Positions 1 through 8,617 of a DNA stretch of 64,000 nucleotides are shown piece after piece. The stretch is from the NCBI GenBank assembly GCA_903825645.1, contig CAIKBL010000064.1, forward strand, positions 62,001 to 126,000, in the 5' to 3' direction. Made by a program: the position numbers and the translations under genes. The stretch's first letter is position 1; every line of letters begins with the position of its first letter. The notes under the pieces were generated by a model, which ran no database searches, was not told the origin of the DNA, and saw only the letters and a program-made list of their open reading frames with translations. This stretch comes from an uncultured Pseudomonadota bacterium (GTDB taxonomy: Bacteria; Pseudomonadota; Gammaproteobacteria; Ga0077536).

Positions 1-1
1 A

Positions 2-103
2 GATCAGTACCGTCGCGCGCTACGCAGTCTTCGGGATGAATTCAAGGACAAAATGAAAGAACTGCCGCCAGAACCACGGGTACGCGAGAATTTCGATCCC
101 TGA
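2..103 (+). CDS. C-terminal end of an unidentified protein (5' partial)
   Basis: An open frame enters from the left edge and stops at a TGA at 101-103. About 33 residues are visible. They are rich in charged and Arg/Lys residues, include an FKDKMKELPPEPR stretch, and end in NFDP. This looks like a soluble, helical C-terminus, but it is too short to assign to a family. It converges on the DUF4124 gene, whose stop lies 13 bp away on the other strand. Confidence 0.5.
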   Translation, partial: DQYRRALRSLRDEFKDKMKELPPEPRVRENFDP

Positions 104-115
104 TTTATGGGTGCA

Positions 116-796
116 TCAATTGCAGTTTTCCTGCAGAAAAGCCCGGCGAGCAGAGAGCACTTCCGGTGACGATCCAGATTCCGGCTGGCTCATTTTTTTG
201 ACATCCGCCGCAGCTTTCTCGCATTGATCTACCTGTAGCACGTGCTCTTGAGCACCCTGCCGCTCCGCCGGTGTCAGCGGTCCCGTGCAGTTCTCGCTCA
301 CCAACTCCTGCTGCGCAATGATTTCCTGCTTTCGGGCCACCTCATCGAGATATTCCCGTTTCCCCAGGTAAGCATCCCCGCGGCGCGGGGGAGGTTTTAG
401 GCGGTAGAGATCGTCTTCGTCACGATAAACCGGGCGATCCATCTCTAGGATCGACAACGCTTGTTTGGATCGGAGACATCGCTGGCGTTTCTCCTGTGCC
501 AGCTTCTCCTGTGCCAGTTTCTCCTGCGTTGCGTTCGGCGTAGAACGCGGCGGCGGTGCGCTTGATTCACGCAAGCGTGCCGCCTCTGCGGAAACCTCGG
601 CGGGAGACGGGTTCGCTGGTGGCGGCGTCCGCAGCTTCAAAAGTGCAGCCGACCGGTTCGCGGGCGGTTTGTCACTAAAATGCACTACCCCATCTGCATC
701 ACGCCAACGATAAGCGTCTGCCGCGTGGGTCGGTACGGCTGTTCCCAGCATCCCCGACGCTGTGCTTATCATAAAAAAGTGTCGGAACCGGCTCAT
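116..796 (-). CDS. DUF4124 domain-containing exported protein
   Basis: A 226-residue protein with an N-terminal signal peptide (hydrophobic stretch to about residue 25, with cleavage likely after THA-A). Directly behind it is the DUF4124 core, recognisable by YRWRDADGVVHFSDKPP. DUF4124 proteins are common envelope proteins of Proteobacteria with no agreed biochemical role. The middle is Pro/Ala-rich low-complexity sequence followed by a short QEKLA repeat, then a charged helical C-terminal half with four cysteines in all. It is probably periplasmic. The QEKLA repeats are encoded by a 15-bp tandem DNA repeat, so copy number may vary between strains. No operon partner is visible. Confidence 0.75.
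   Translation of the reverse strand: MSRFRHFFMISTASGMLGTAVPTHAADAYRWRDADGVVHFSDKPPANRSAALLKLRTPPPANPSPAEVSAEAARLRESSAPPPRSTPNATQEKLAQEKLAQEKRQRCLRSKQALSILEMDRPVYRDEDDLYRLKPPPRRGDAYLGKREYLDEVARKQEIIAQQELVSENCTGPLTPAERQGAQEHVLQVDQCEKAAADVKKMSQPESGSSPEVLSARRAFLQENCN
488..532. repeat. 15-bp tandem repeat inside the DUF4124 gene
   Basis: Two near-identical 15-bp units (TTCTCCTGTGCCAG core) at 488-502 and 503-517 are followed by a diverged third at 518-532. The length is a multiple of three, so gain or loss of a unit keeps the frame and changes the number of QEKLA repeats on the minus strand. Confidence 0.75.
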
Positions 797-1197
797 CTTG
801 TCTACCTACTTTCCACAAAATTCACGATTGCCAACCGCAAGGATGACATGTCGCCATCCTACCTGTCGCTGAGGTAGGATGCATATCGCTGATGTGTCCC
901 TTTTGAAGGGTCAGCAAGACCCGGTGCGACCGGTGCATGCGCACTATCGGGACAACCCGCAGACCACCCGATAGGCGCTCGAATGAAGACCATGTCCTCG
1001 GCAGAGGGACGCATCGGCTCCTCTCAATTTAATGACTTCCGGTGTTTTCGTGGTCTTTTGGGTAACCCCGTCCCGGAACAGCCCGTGTAGCAGAACATGG
1101 CATCCGGCGGGCACGCGCCGCGCGCGCGAAAGCCGGTTGATTACCACGGACACCAACCTCATGATGCGTAATTCAGGACCCGGAGCATGTCGCTGTA
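797..1197. other. Intergenic region, divergent promoters, no gene seen
   Basis: About 400 bp between the divergent DUF4124 and BKACE genes. Both promoters should lie here. The only clear structure is the inverted repeat at 855-881. Short open frames in this stretch have no recognisable protein character and no good ribosome-binding site. Confidence 0.5.
855..881. repeat. Inverted repeat, 9-bp arms
   Basis: CATCCTACC and GGTAGGATG form perfect 9-bp arms around a 9-nt spacer. It lies about 60 bp upstream of the DUF4124 start and 320 bp from the BKACE start. No T-tract follows, so a terminator is unlikely. An operator or an RNA hairpin in the 5' leader is possible. Confidence 0.5.
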
Positions 1198-2085
1198 ATG
1201 CCTAGCACCATCATTGAATGCGCGTTAAACGGCCCCTGGACCCAATCGGCCCAGCCGCTGATCCCGACCACCATATCGGAATGCGTGGCCCAAGGGATCG
1301 CCTGCGCACAGGCCGGGGCTAGCATTATTCATGTACACCCTTATGACGACCGTACCGGCAAGCAGCGCGATGACTGGCAGATTTATGCGCGCATCATCGA
1401 AGGGATCCGCACCCGAATTGATGTGCCCGTCTATCCGACCATTCCACTAGGACATCAGGGAGAATCCTGTCTGAGTGCGGTCGCCCGCTACGAGGCAACT
1501 GCCCAGTTAGCAGCCCGCGGGCTACTAGAACTGGCGGCCGTTGACCCCGGATCAGTCAACTTTACGTTCGCTGACGGCCATGAAGGGTTCGTGTACGCGA
1601 ACCCCGAGACCCACACACTGCACGGCCTCTCATTATCACGACAGTACGGGTTCAAGCCCTGCTATGCCATCTACGAACCTGGTTTCCTCCGCGCAGGGGC
1701 CGCACTCCATGCGCGCGTTGCGGGAGCTCCGAGTCCTCTTTACCGTTTCATGTTCAGCAGCCATTTTTTGTTTGGCTACCCTCCTGAGGAATATGGCTTG
1801 GAATCTTTCCTGCGCTTGCGGGCCGCCTGCGCGCCGGCTTGTGCCTGGATGACCTCGGGCCTCGGGGTTGATGTGACGCCGTTAATCCCGTTGACGGTCC
1901 AGCGGGGCGGGCACGTGCGAGTAGGATTAGAAGACGCGCCACTGGGCTCGATCCGGACCAATGTTGAATGGGTCACCCACGCTGTCCGCACAATAGAACG
2001 TGCGGGCGGCTCTGTTGCAAGTGTCCTCGAAATGCGTGAATTACTGGCATGCGGACCGGCGGCAGTACCCCCCACGGATCCATGA
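1198..2085 (+). CDS. BKACE-family beta-keto acid cleavage enzyme (DUF849)
   Basis: A 295-residue TIM-barrel protein of the 3-keto-5-aminohexanoate cleavage (BKACE, DUF849) family. Known members are Zn-dependent enzymes that condense a beta-keto acid with acetyl-CoA and split it into acetoacetate and a CoA ester. The family metal motif is present as HVHPYDD near residue 47 (usual form HxHPR), and the C-terminal block GGHVRVGLED carries the conserved catalytic Arg and the third metal ligand Glu. The start ATG has a GGAG about 10 bases upstream. The substrate cannot be read from sequence, and the Tyr in place of Arg after HVHP suggests a non-lysine-pathway subgroup. The gene stands alone on this strand opposite a catabolic SDR/hydratase cluster. 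Confidence 0.85.
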   Translation: MPSTIIECALNGPWTQSAQPLIPTTISECVAQGIACAQAGASIIHVHPYDDRTGKQRDDWQIYARIIEGIRTRIDVPVYPTIPLGHQGESCLSAVARYEATAQLAARGLLELAAVDPGSVNFTFADGHEGFVYANPETHTLHGLSLSRQYGFKPCYAIYEPGFLRAGAALHARVAGAPSPLYRFMFSSHFLFGYPPEEYGLESFLRLRAACAPACAWMTSGLGVDVTPLIPLTVQRGGHVRVGLEDAPLGSIRTNVEWVTHAVRTIERAGGSVASVLEMRELLACGPAAVPPTDP

Positions 2086-2304
2086 AGAACCGCTGCGCCA
2101 GAAATAGCCCCCCCCTCGTCCTTTTTGCCACGGCTAGATTCAGCCTGCAGCCCGAATCCGACGTCGAAATACGTGCACCGACCGCCCGACCGTCCCGCTA
2201 CCACAAGCCAAACACCCGCGGTCTATAAGCCGCTGGTAGGGGGCTCGCTTTAACTTAACGCGCATCCCGCCGAAGCGTATGGAGCGCGGACAGCGCCCCG
2301 CAGC

Positions 2305-2682
2305 TTAGAGCGAAAAATCGCTCGGAAGCGGCGCGAAAAGGAGTCTTACCGCCCCCCCTAAGCATCGCGTCCGATGACCACGGCCGGTGACATCCGCGGG
2401 TAAGAAAACTTCGCCGGCGCGCCACTGACGTCGCCTGCCGTCCGTCGTTTCCACTTCGATCACGCCGGACAATACGACGACGATCTGGCGCGCAGGCGCG
2501 CAATGCCAATCCTGATCCATCCCGGCTGGCAATTCCACGAACTGTACAGCGGGAGAGGTATAGGGCGCCGACATCCACAGACGGTGGCCAAACTCATCAT
2601 CGCGCGAGGTTCCCAGCGGTATCTCAATTTCCCGAAACTGTGATTCACCATCGGGTAATGCCTGAAAACTAATGATCTGCAT
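2305..2682 (-). CDS. Small cupin-domain protein
   Basis: A 125-residue single-domain beta-barrel protein. Cupin features are the ligand-like His in DWHCAP followed by RQIVVVLSGVIEVET, and a second motif WRAGEVFLPADVTGRGH. The domain fills the whole protein. Cupins of this size act as small isomerases, dioxygenases or ligand-binding proteins, and nothing here distinguishes these. It is the third gene of a likely SDR, hydratase, cupin minus-strand unit (49 bp after the hydratase), so a role in the same catabolic route is plausible. Confidence 0.75.
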   Translation of the reverse strand: MQIISFQALPDGESQFREIEIPLGTSRDDEFGHRLWMSAPYTSPAVQFVELPAGMDQDWHCAPARQIVVVLSGVIEVETTDGRRRQWRAGEVFLPADVTGRGHRTRCLGGAVRLLFAPLPSDFSL

Positions 2683-2731
2683 GATAGTCTTTTCCCTGCT
2701 GCGCTAATTTTTGAACCCGACTGTGGGCGAG

Positions 2732-3532
2732 TTACTGAGCCGAAGGAAACACCGGGGCACGTTTCTCACGCACCGCGGCAACGCCTTCTTTAGCGTCATC
2801 ACCCAGGAAGCACAACATTTCAAGGGCCAACGAGTTATCGAACGCGGGTCCCGCCAATCGCATCCACTGGTTGAGCGATTTCTTGGTAAAGCGGATTGCC
2901 TGCTGACTTCCGATCGCTAGTTTATGAGCGGTCTTAAGCGCCCGTGGCAAAACATCTTCCGGCGCTGCACTGAAACTCACCAACCCGATACGCTCAGCCT
3001 CTTTGCCGTCGATAAAGTCCGCGGTCATCAAGTAATACTTAGCCTTCGCCATCCCGCACAAGAGCGGCCAGAGAATAACCGCATGATCCCCAGCGGCGAC
3101 GCCAAGCCGCACGTGTCCATCGGTGATGCGCGCGGTCTCCGCCATGATACTTATATCGGCCAGTAGGGCGACGGCGAGTCCTGCGCCGACCGCGACGCCA
3201 TTTATTGCCGAAATAATGGGCTTTTCGCAATCAAGCATCCGATAAACGATGTCGGATGCTTCTTTCATGGTATTGGATATTTTCGCCGCATCGCCGACCA
3301 TCTCCTCAATCCATTCCAGATCGCCCCCGGCCGAGAACGCCTTGTCACCCGCACCGGTAATCACAATCACGCGCACGGCCGGATCCTCGTGTACCACCGG
3401 CCAGATCTGTGTTAATTCCCAGTGGAGGCGTGCATTAGTTGCGTTCATGACCTCCGGACGATTAATCGTGATGAGCAGGACGCCGTTTTCGGGCCATTCA
3501 AATTTCAGAAATTGAAAATCGCTATATTGCAT
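2732..3532 (-). CDS. Enoyl-CoA hydratase/isomerase (crotonase) family protein
   Basis: A 266-residue crotonase-fold protein. The N-terminal oxyanion-hole region ([11 protein letters not shown]) and the second glycine-rich stretch ([19 protein letters not shown]) are intact. At the catalytic segment [16 protein letters not shown], an Asp sits where many hydratases have Glu, a variant shared with dehalogenase-like and isomerase-like members, so hydration should not be assumed. It follows the SDR gene by 7 bp and is presumably cotranscribed. The likely role is a CoA-thioester step in degradation of a fatty or aromatic acid. Confidence 0.85.
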   Translation of the reverse strand: MQYSDFQFLKFEWPENGVLLITINRPEVMNATNARLHWELTQIWPVVHEDPAVRVIVITGAGDKAFSAGGDLEWIEEMVGDAAKISNTMKEASDIVYRMLDCEKPIISAINGVAVGAGLAVALLADISIMAETARITDGHVRLGVAAGDHAVILWPLLCGMAKAKYYLMTADFIDGKEAERIGLVSFSAAPEDVLPRALKTAHKLAIGSQQAIRFTKKSLNQWMRLAGPAFDNSLALEMLCFLGDDAKEGVAAVREKRAPVFPSAQ

Positions 3533-3539
3533 GTCACAC

Positions 3540-4412
3540 CTATTTCAGTGAGCGTGTTGTATTGGCTGCCCCAGTGGTGCCCCGATTAAGGCGGGTCTTC
3601 TGCATCGTGGCCTCCTTAGGGATCCCAAAACGCTCCCACATATCTGGACCGATAGCAGTCAGCCCACCGTCAACAACGATTTCTTCGCCGGTGATAAACC
3701 TAGAATCTTCGCTCGCCAGAAACAGCGCCGTACCGGCGATGTCTGCGCCGGTCCCGTGCTCAGGCAAGGGCTGCAATCCATCCAGATGCTGGCCAGCCTC
3801 TTCCAGGGTTCGCTGCGCGGAATGCGTCAGGCCCGTGAGAATGAACCCTGGGCAGATGGAGTTGACGCGAATTTTGTCCGGAGCGAGCTGAACTGCCGCC
3901 GCGCGCGTGAGGTTGACGACCGCCGCCTTAGCTGCCGAATAGGCAAGGGGTCCGCAGCCCCCGGATAATCCGGCGACCGAAGCGGTGTTAATGATCGCCC
4001 CGCCTTGATTTTGACTACGCAGCACGCGCGAGCCATGTTTGATGCCAAAAAAAACGCCTTTCACGAGCACATCGAAGGTGTAATCCCACTCTTCCTCTTC
4101 AAGTTCCCATACAGGACCAATTGCACCCCCTACACCCGCATTATTGAAAAGCACGTCGAGGCGCCCGAATTCACTCATAGCGCAATCGATCATCGCTTTG
4201 ACATCACTTTCCTGCGCGACATCCGTGCGGATAAAGCGCGCCGCGTCCTGGTGTCCTGCTTGGCGTACAAGCTCGAGGGTCGTCTGCCCACTCACCGCGT
4301 TAAAATCGGCGATCACCACACGCGCGCCCTCCGCCAGGAAACGCAGAACCGTCGCCTGCCCCATCCCGCCACCGCCACCGGTCACCACCGCGACTTTATC
4401 CTGTAATCTCAA
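3540..4412 (-). CDS. Short-chain dehydrogenase/reductase (SDR), TTG start
   Basis: A classical SDR of 290 residues. The Rossmann motif TGGGGGMG is near the N-terminus, followed by NNAG, the catalytic Ser in TASVAG and the YSAAK catalytic Tyr/Lys. The end VDGG is followed by a 30-residue tail. I chose the TTG at 4412-4410 because GGGGAGAAAG lies just upstream at good spacing and the first residues LRLQDKVAVVTGG match the normal SDR beginning. An ATG 21 codons upstream would add an Arg-rich tail unlike the family. The probable activity is an NAD(P)-dependent hydroxyacyl-CoA or alcohol dehydrogenase step, and it is the first gene of a unit with the crotonase and cupin. Confidence 0.85.
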   Translation of the reverse strand: MRLQDKVAVVTGGGGGMGQATVLRFLAEGARVVIADFNAVSGQTTLELVRQAGHQDAARFIRTDVAQESDVKAMIDCAMSEFGRLDVLFNNAGVGGAIGPVWELEEEEWDYTFDVLVKGVFFGIKHGSRVLRSQNQGGAIINTASVAGLSGGCGPLAYSAAKAAVVNLTRAAAVQLAPDKIRVNSICPGFILTGLTHSAQRTLEEAGQHLDGLQPLPEHGTGADIAGTALFLASEDSRFITGEEIVVDGGLTAIGPDMWERFGIPKEATMQKTRLNRGTTGAANTTRSLK

Positions 4413-4490
4413 GATTCTTTCTCCCCTGAATATTTTGTGCATTCTTGTTCGGATACGCGCGGTCAACCGCGCCAACTCGCCCTCTATCGG

Positions 4491-5342
4491 TTAGGCAGTC
4501 AACCTGCCCATCTGATAATCATGGATCGCCTGCTCGATTTCTTGTCTGGTATTCATCACAAATGGCCCAGCCTGTACGACCGGTTCCCCTAGTGGTTTGC
4601 CGCCGATAAGCAAGCAGCGTCCCTCCGACTCGGACGCGTCAAGATTGACCCGATCACCTTCAGCGAGAATTGCCGTCGTTGCCGTCGGCACGCCAACTCC
4701 CTCCACGCGCAGCGTCCCCTCGAAGCAGTACAACAAGGCGCTGTGGCCAGAGGGCATCAGTATCGAACAGTGCGCGCCTAAGGGAAGCGTCACGTCGAAA
4801 TAGAACGGTTCCGTAGCCCCCCCAGAGATAGGCCCCTTGGCGGCCAGTTTGCCCTCTTGCACCAGATCGCCAGCGATGACCTTAATCATGCCCCCACCCA
4901 GTGGTCTGACTACGGGAATTTCATCGGGCGTGATATCTCGATAGCCCGCCGGCTTCATTTTTTCTTTTGCCGGAAGATTGATCCATAACTGGAAGCCGCG
5001 CAAACGCCCCTCGGTCTGTTGGGGCATTTCCGAGTGGATGATCCCTCGCCCCGCTGTCATCCATTGCACGCCTCCGGCCATCAAGTTTCCGCGATTACCT
5101 AGATGGTCTTCATGCAGCATATGTCCGTCGAGAATGTAGGTGACGGTCTCGAACCCTCGATGTGGATGGTCCGGGAAGCCCCCGATGTAATCGCCCGGAT
5201 TATCAGAAGAGAAAGCGTCCAGCATCAATAACGGATCAAGTCGCAACCCGGGATGGGCACCGAGCGCACGGCGCAGTCGCACCCCAGCACCGTCATGGGT
5301 GTCGACGGCCGGAAGTAACCTGGAAATTGTGCGAGAGGCCAT
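4491..5342 (-). CDS. Pirin family protein
   Basis: A 283-residue bicupin with the pirin signature HPHRGFETVTYILDG, whose two His belong to the metal site, then GNLMAGGVQWMTAGRG and IIHSEMP, which complete the N-terminal metal-binding cupin. The C-terminal cupin is also present. Bacterial pirins include quercetinases and regulators of central enzymes, and the sequence does not separate these. AAGGAG lies about 10 bases before the ATG. It ends 15 bp before the largest in-frame version of the SDR gene, on the same strand, so read-through into the SDR unit is possible. Confidence 0.88.
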   Translation of the reverse strand: MASRTISRLLPAVDTHDGAGVRLRRALGAHPGLRLDPLLMLDAFSSDNPGDYIGGFPDHPHRGFETVTYILDGHMLHEDHLGNRGNLMAGGVQWMTAGRGIIHSEMPQQTEGRLRGFQLWINLPAKEKMKPAGYRDITPDEIPVVRPLGGGMIKVIAGDLVQEGKLAAKGPISGGATEPFYFDVTLPLGAHCSILMPSGHSALLYCFEGTLRVEGVGVPTATTAILAEGDRVNLDASESEGRCLLIGGKPLGEPVVQAGPFVMNTRQEIEQAIHDYQMGRLTA

Positions 5343-6052
5343 GGGGACAGTCTCCTTTGGGCCAGTGAAGCGCGCCGGATGACCGGCAATCTATCGAAAT
5401 CCGCAGTACGGCAACGGCTAATGGTGTCGCGTTATCCCGCGGGACGGAGCGTATCAGCAATCGACCACAACCGGTATATCGCGCTTCGCCGGGGGAAAAG
5501 CCCGCATGGGGCCATCGTGTCCTACGCGATGCGGGTCCGGCCCTAGCAGTCGCCGCTACACACGCTTGGAAACGCGCCCCGAGGAGCCGAGCTTCGTGCC
5601 TAGTGGCGCCACGAGAGGCCATGGCGACATCCGGACCAGAAAATATTTTGTCGACGAGTACGGATGATCTGTTAGTTATGTCCGTTGGGTGCGGCGAATG
5701 CTCAATATGCGGGCTCTTTCCGCCCAGACTGAACAAGCAGTTTTTTCGGATGACGTAATTAACTGTTTCAGTTGACAAGAAGCCCCATCGTTCTCCACGG
5801 CGATGCCGAGTAGTCGCTTCTCCACGCGTTGAAAAACCACGAAGAGCTAGCGAATAGTAGCCTCGGCACTTTCCTTCCCTGCAGTGCGCGATTCCGCCCA
5901 GGAGAAAGGTCTATTGTGCTGCGCGCGCATCGTTCATCGAATTCCGGCAACGACGTTCCTAAAACAGACGGTACGTTAATGGAATCCTCCACCTTTGCCG
6001 CGTGATAAGGATCCCAGAACACCCGAACGACTTCAGCTGAGGTTACGGAAGC
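5343..6052. other. 710-bp region without a convincing gene
   Basis: Several short open frames exist on both strands, but none has recognisable domains, a signal peptide or a good Shine-Dalgarno sequence, and the longest reads as Arg/Ser-rich noise. I saw no tRNA-like fold or clear terminator. It may be decayed coding sequence or regulatory DNA for the pirin gene. Confidence 0.45.
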
Positions 6053-7048
6053 TCAACCAGTCGAACGCCCGCTGTGCCTATCGTCTAGCGAGGCCTTCAA
6101 TACTTCAAGATAGGTGCTCCGGTCGATATTGCCCCCACTGAGCACGACCCCAACGCGGGCCCCTTGCTGGTGCTCACGCTCCTTCTGTAATCCCGCTAAC
6201 GCGAGTGCGCCTGCACCTTCGGCGAGTTGATGAGTGTCGGTGTAATAGGTTGAAATCGCACGCGCAATCTCGCCCTCACTGACTTCGACGATGCGTGCCA
6301 CGCCCGCCAATATCATGCTGAGCGCCTCTGGATCAGGAACCCGACAGGCGACACCATCGGCAAGACTCGTTGCCGTTTTTGTACTGATAACAATCCCAGC
6401 CGCGAAAGATAGCGCATAGGCGGGAGCCTCCGCGGCGACGACGCCGACAATTTCAGTATCGAGTCCAAGCGAGTCACGCACCAGGATAAGACTGCAGATC
6501 CCAGATCCCAATCCGATAGGCACGTAGACCGTCTTGAGATGCGGCACGGCGCGTAATAACTCCAGCGCATAGGTTGCGACGCCACAAACTAAATCGCGTT
6601 GGAAAGAGGGCACCATCTCGAATCCTGTTTGTTCAGCGAGTGTCACTGCATGCAAGCGGGCCGCGTCGAAATCGTCCCCATGCTCGATGAGAGTAGCGCC
6701 GAGAGCACGCATGGCGGCATTTTTCTCCCGGCTGTTACCATGCGGGACCACGACGGTGACGGGCAATCGATGCACACGACAGGCGAAGGCAAGGCTCTGT
6801 CCATGATTACCTCTAGTCGCCGTGATGAGGCCCCGGACTGCTCGGCGTTCTGCGCGTAAGCGATGCAGATAATAGAGGCCACCGCGTATTTTAAAGGCGC
6901 CGATTGGTGTGTGATTTTCATGTTTTACCCAGACCTCACACCCCAGACGCGCGGCCAGCAGCGGCCAGGCAAACTGTGGCGTCGGGGGAACAAAAGGACG
7001 GATAACCGCAGTGGCGGCTTCGACCTCGGCCAACGTAGGCATCGTCAT
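6053..7048 (-). CDS. Threonine/serine dehydratase-like PLP enzyme
   Basis: A 331-residue fold-type II PLP enzyme. The PLP lysine is in PIGAFKIRGG near residue 53, the phosphate-binding loop is GLGSGIC (the family usually has GGGGL), and the C-terminal SGGNID contacts the pyridine nitrogen region. There is no C-terminal ACT domain, so it resembles the catabolic, non-allosteric threonine deaminases or hydroxy-aspartate/serine racemase-type enzymes rather than biosynthetic IlvA. The expected reaction is threonine or serine to 2-oxo acid plus ammonia. It lies alone, 52 bp downstream of glgA on the same strand. Confidence 0.85.
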   Translation of the reverse strand: MTMPTLAEVEAATAVIRPFVPPTPQFAWPLLAARLGCEVWVKHENHTPIGAFKIRGGLYYLHRLRAERRAVRGLITATRGNHGQSLAFACRVHRLPVTVVVPHGNSREKNAAMRALGATLIEHGDDFDAARLHAVTLAEQTGFEMVPSFQRDLVCGVATYALELLRAVPHLKTVYVPIGLGSGICSLILVRDSLGLDTEIVGVVAAEAPAYALSFAAGIVISTKTATSLADGVACRVPDPEALSMILAGVARIVEVSEGEIARAISTYYTDTHQLAEGAGALALAGLQKEREHQQGARVGVVLSGGNIDRSTYLEVLKASLDDRHSGRSTG

Positions 7049-7100
7049 AACACGCTCCTGTCTGCATTCGACGGGCAGAAACCCCTTGCACCGTGAGATA

Positions 7101-8537
7101 TCACCGCCCTCTCATTTCACGGTAAAGCTTCATGTAGCTTTCAGCACTCTGCGTCCAACTGAAATCACAAGCCATCCCCTTGCGTTGCAGTTGCTGCCAA
7201 TACGCAGGCTTATTGAACACTTGGAGTGCGCGCCAGATCGCGTGTTCAAGGCCCTGAGGAGAAATATCGTCAAACACAAAGCCGGTACCTCGCGCGGTGT
7301 CTTCAGCATCAAAGACACTATCAGCCAAACCACCTGTCCTATGAACGATAGGCACGGTACCGTAGCGCTGGCTGTACATCTGAGCTAACCCACAGGGTTC
7401 AAAGCGCGAGGGCATTGCAAAGGCATCTAATCCTGCGAACATCTGATGCGAAAGATCGACGTCGAAGCCAATTTTCACCGCGACTTGTTCAGGATACGCA
7501 GCAGCCATGGTCTGGATTCTTGCCTCCAAGTCGCGATCACCGCTCCCCAAAAATACGACCTGGATGGGGTAGCGAAGCAGCGTCGGGATCGCCTCGAGTA
7601 GCAGATCAATCCCTTTCTGAGCCACGAATCTCGACACGCTCCCAATCAGGAACCTGTCCGCGCGAACCGGAAGCCCAAAAAAAGTTTGCAGGGCATGCTT
7701 GTTCGCTTGCTTGCTCCCCAGATTAGTCGCGTCGTAATTAGCCGCTAAGACCGGATCACACGTGGGGTCCCAAACATCGACATCAATACCGTTCATGATG
7801 CCGGTTAACGCATGCGATCGGACTTTGAGGACACCTTCCAGGCCCTCTCCGAAAAGCGGCTCTTGGATCTCTCGCGCATAGGTTGGACTCACAGTCGTTA
7901 ATCGATCGGCGTACACCAGTCCGCCCTTGATGAGGGCGCACTGCCCATAGAACTCAAGGCCCTCATAATGCCAACTGGACGCCGGTAGATGGAGGCGCGT
8001 AAAGGCGGCGTAATCGCACAGGCCCCGATAGGCTAGGTTGTGGATCGTAAATAAGGTGCCAGGTCGTTGCGGTTGATCATGCAACAAGAGAGGAACCACG
8101 GCGGTTTGCCAGTCATTGGCGTGGACAATCTGCGTACGCCATCCATCTTCACCAATGTGCATTGCGAGCGCGCTGACGGCGTGACTGAAAAACGAAAATC
8201 GTTCGGGGTTATCCGGCCAAGGCTTCCCGCGGTCATCCGCGTAAGGCCCACCGGGGCGATCAAAAAACTCAGGCCGGTGCACGAGACAAAGTTCAATGCG
8301 GGGGCCGACGTGCAGCCGTTGCACGAGACTTGGCGAAGACCAACCCGACAGCGTCAAGAAAGAGGTTCCGATCACCCGAAGTCCGCCGGTCTTCAGAGTG
8401 CGATAGGCCGGTAACACCAGGCGGACATTGCACCCCTCGGCCGCGAGCGCGCGTGGCAGACTTCCCGCGACCTCGGCAAGACCTCCGGTTTGGATGTACG
8501 GGGAAGCCTCACTCGCCGCAAACAACACGTTGAACAT
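7101..8537 (-). CDS. glgA: Glycogen synthase (ADP-glucose, GT5)
   Basis: A 478-residue GT5 starch/glycogen synthase, full length for the family. It transfers glucose from ADP-glucose to the growing alpha-1,4 glucan. Visible landmarks are the N-terminal nucleotide-binding start MFNVLFAASEASPYI, HANDWQTAVVP, TIHNLAYRG, GIMNGIDVDVWDP and the C-terminal catalytic GLDAFAMPSRFEPCGLAQ. One oddity: the normally invariant Lys of the KxGGL motif is Gln16 here (QTGGL). In E. coli the equivalent Lys15 helps bind ADP-glucose. It is divergent from the glucan phosphorylase gene with 80 bp between, and glgC lies 2.6 kb away, so the glycogen genes are grouped but not in one operon. Confidence 0.93.
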   Translation of the reverse strand: MFNVLFAASEASPYIQTGGLAEVAGSLPRALAAEGCNVRLVLPAYRTLKTGGLRVIGTSFLTLSGWSSPSLVQRLHVGPRIELCLVHRPEFFDRPGGPYADDRGKPWPDNPERFSFFSHAVSALAMHIGEDGWRTQIVHANDWQTAVVPLLLHDQPQRPGTLFTIHNLAYRGLCDYAAFTRLHLPASSWHYEGLEFYGQCALIKGGLVYADRLTTVSPTYAREIQEPLFGEGLEGVLKVRSHALTGIMNGIDVDVWDPTCDPVLAANYDATNLGSKQANKHALQTFFGLPVRADRFLIGSVSRFVAQKGIDLLLEAIPTLLRYPIQVVFLGSGDRDLEARIQTMAAAYPEQVAVKIGFDVDLSHQMFAGLDAFAMPSRFEPCGLAQMYSQRYGTVPIVHRTGGLADSVFDAEDTARGTGFVFDDISPQGLEHAIWRALQVFNKPAYWQQLQRKGMACDFSWTQSAESYMKLYREMRGR

Positions 8538-8617
8538 GTCAAATAATCGCTTATTTCGGGATCCCTTTTCCAGATCCGCTTTGGATAGAATACCGTAAGT
8601 GCCCAGAGGACATTAGC

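Noticed and set aside
5293-5778. 161-codon open frame on the minus strand overlapping the pirin start
   Set aside because: Arg/Ser-rich without domains, overlaps a solid gene and lacks a Shine-Dalgarno sequence.
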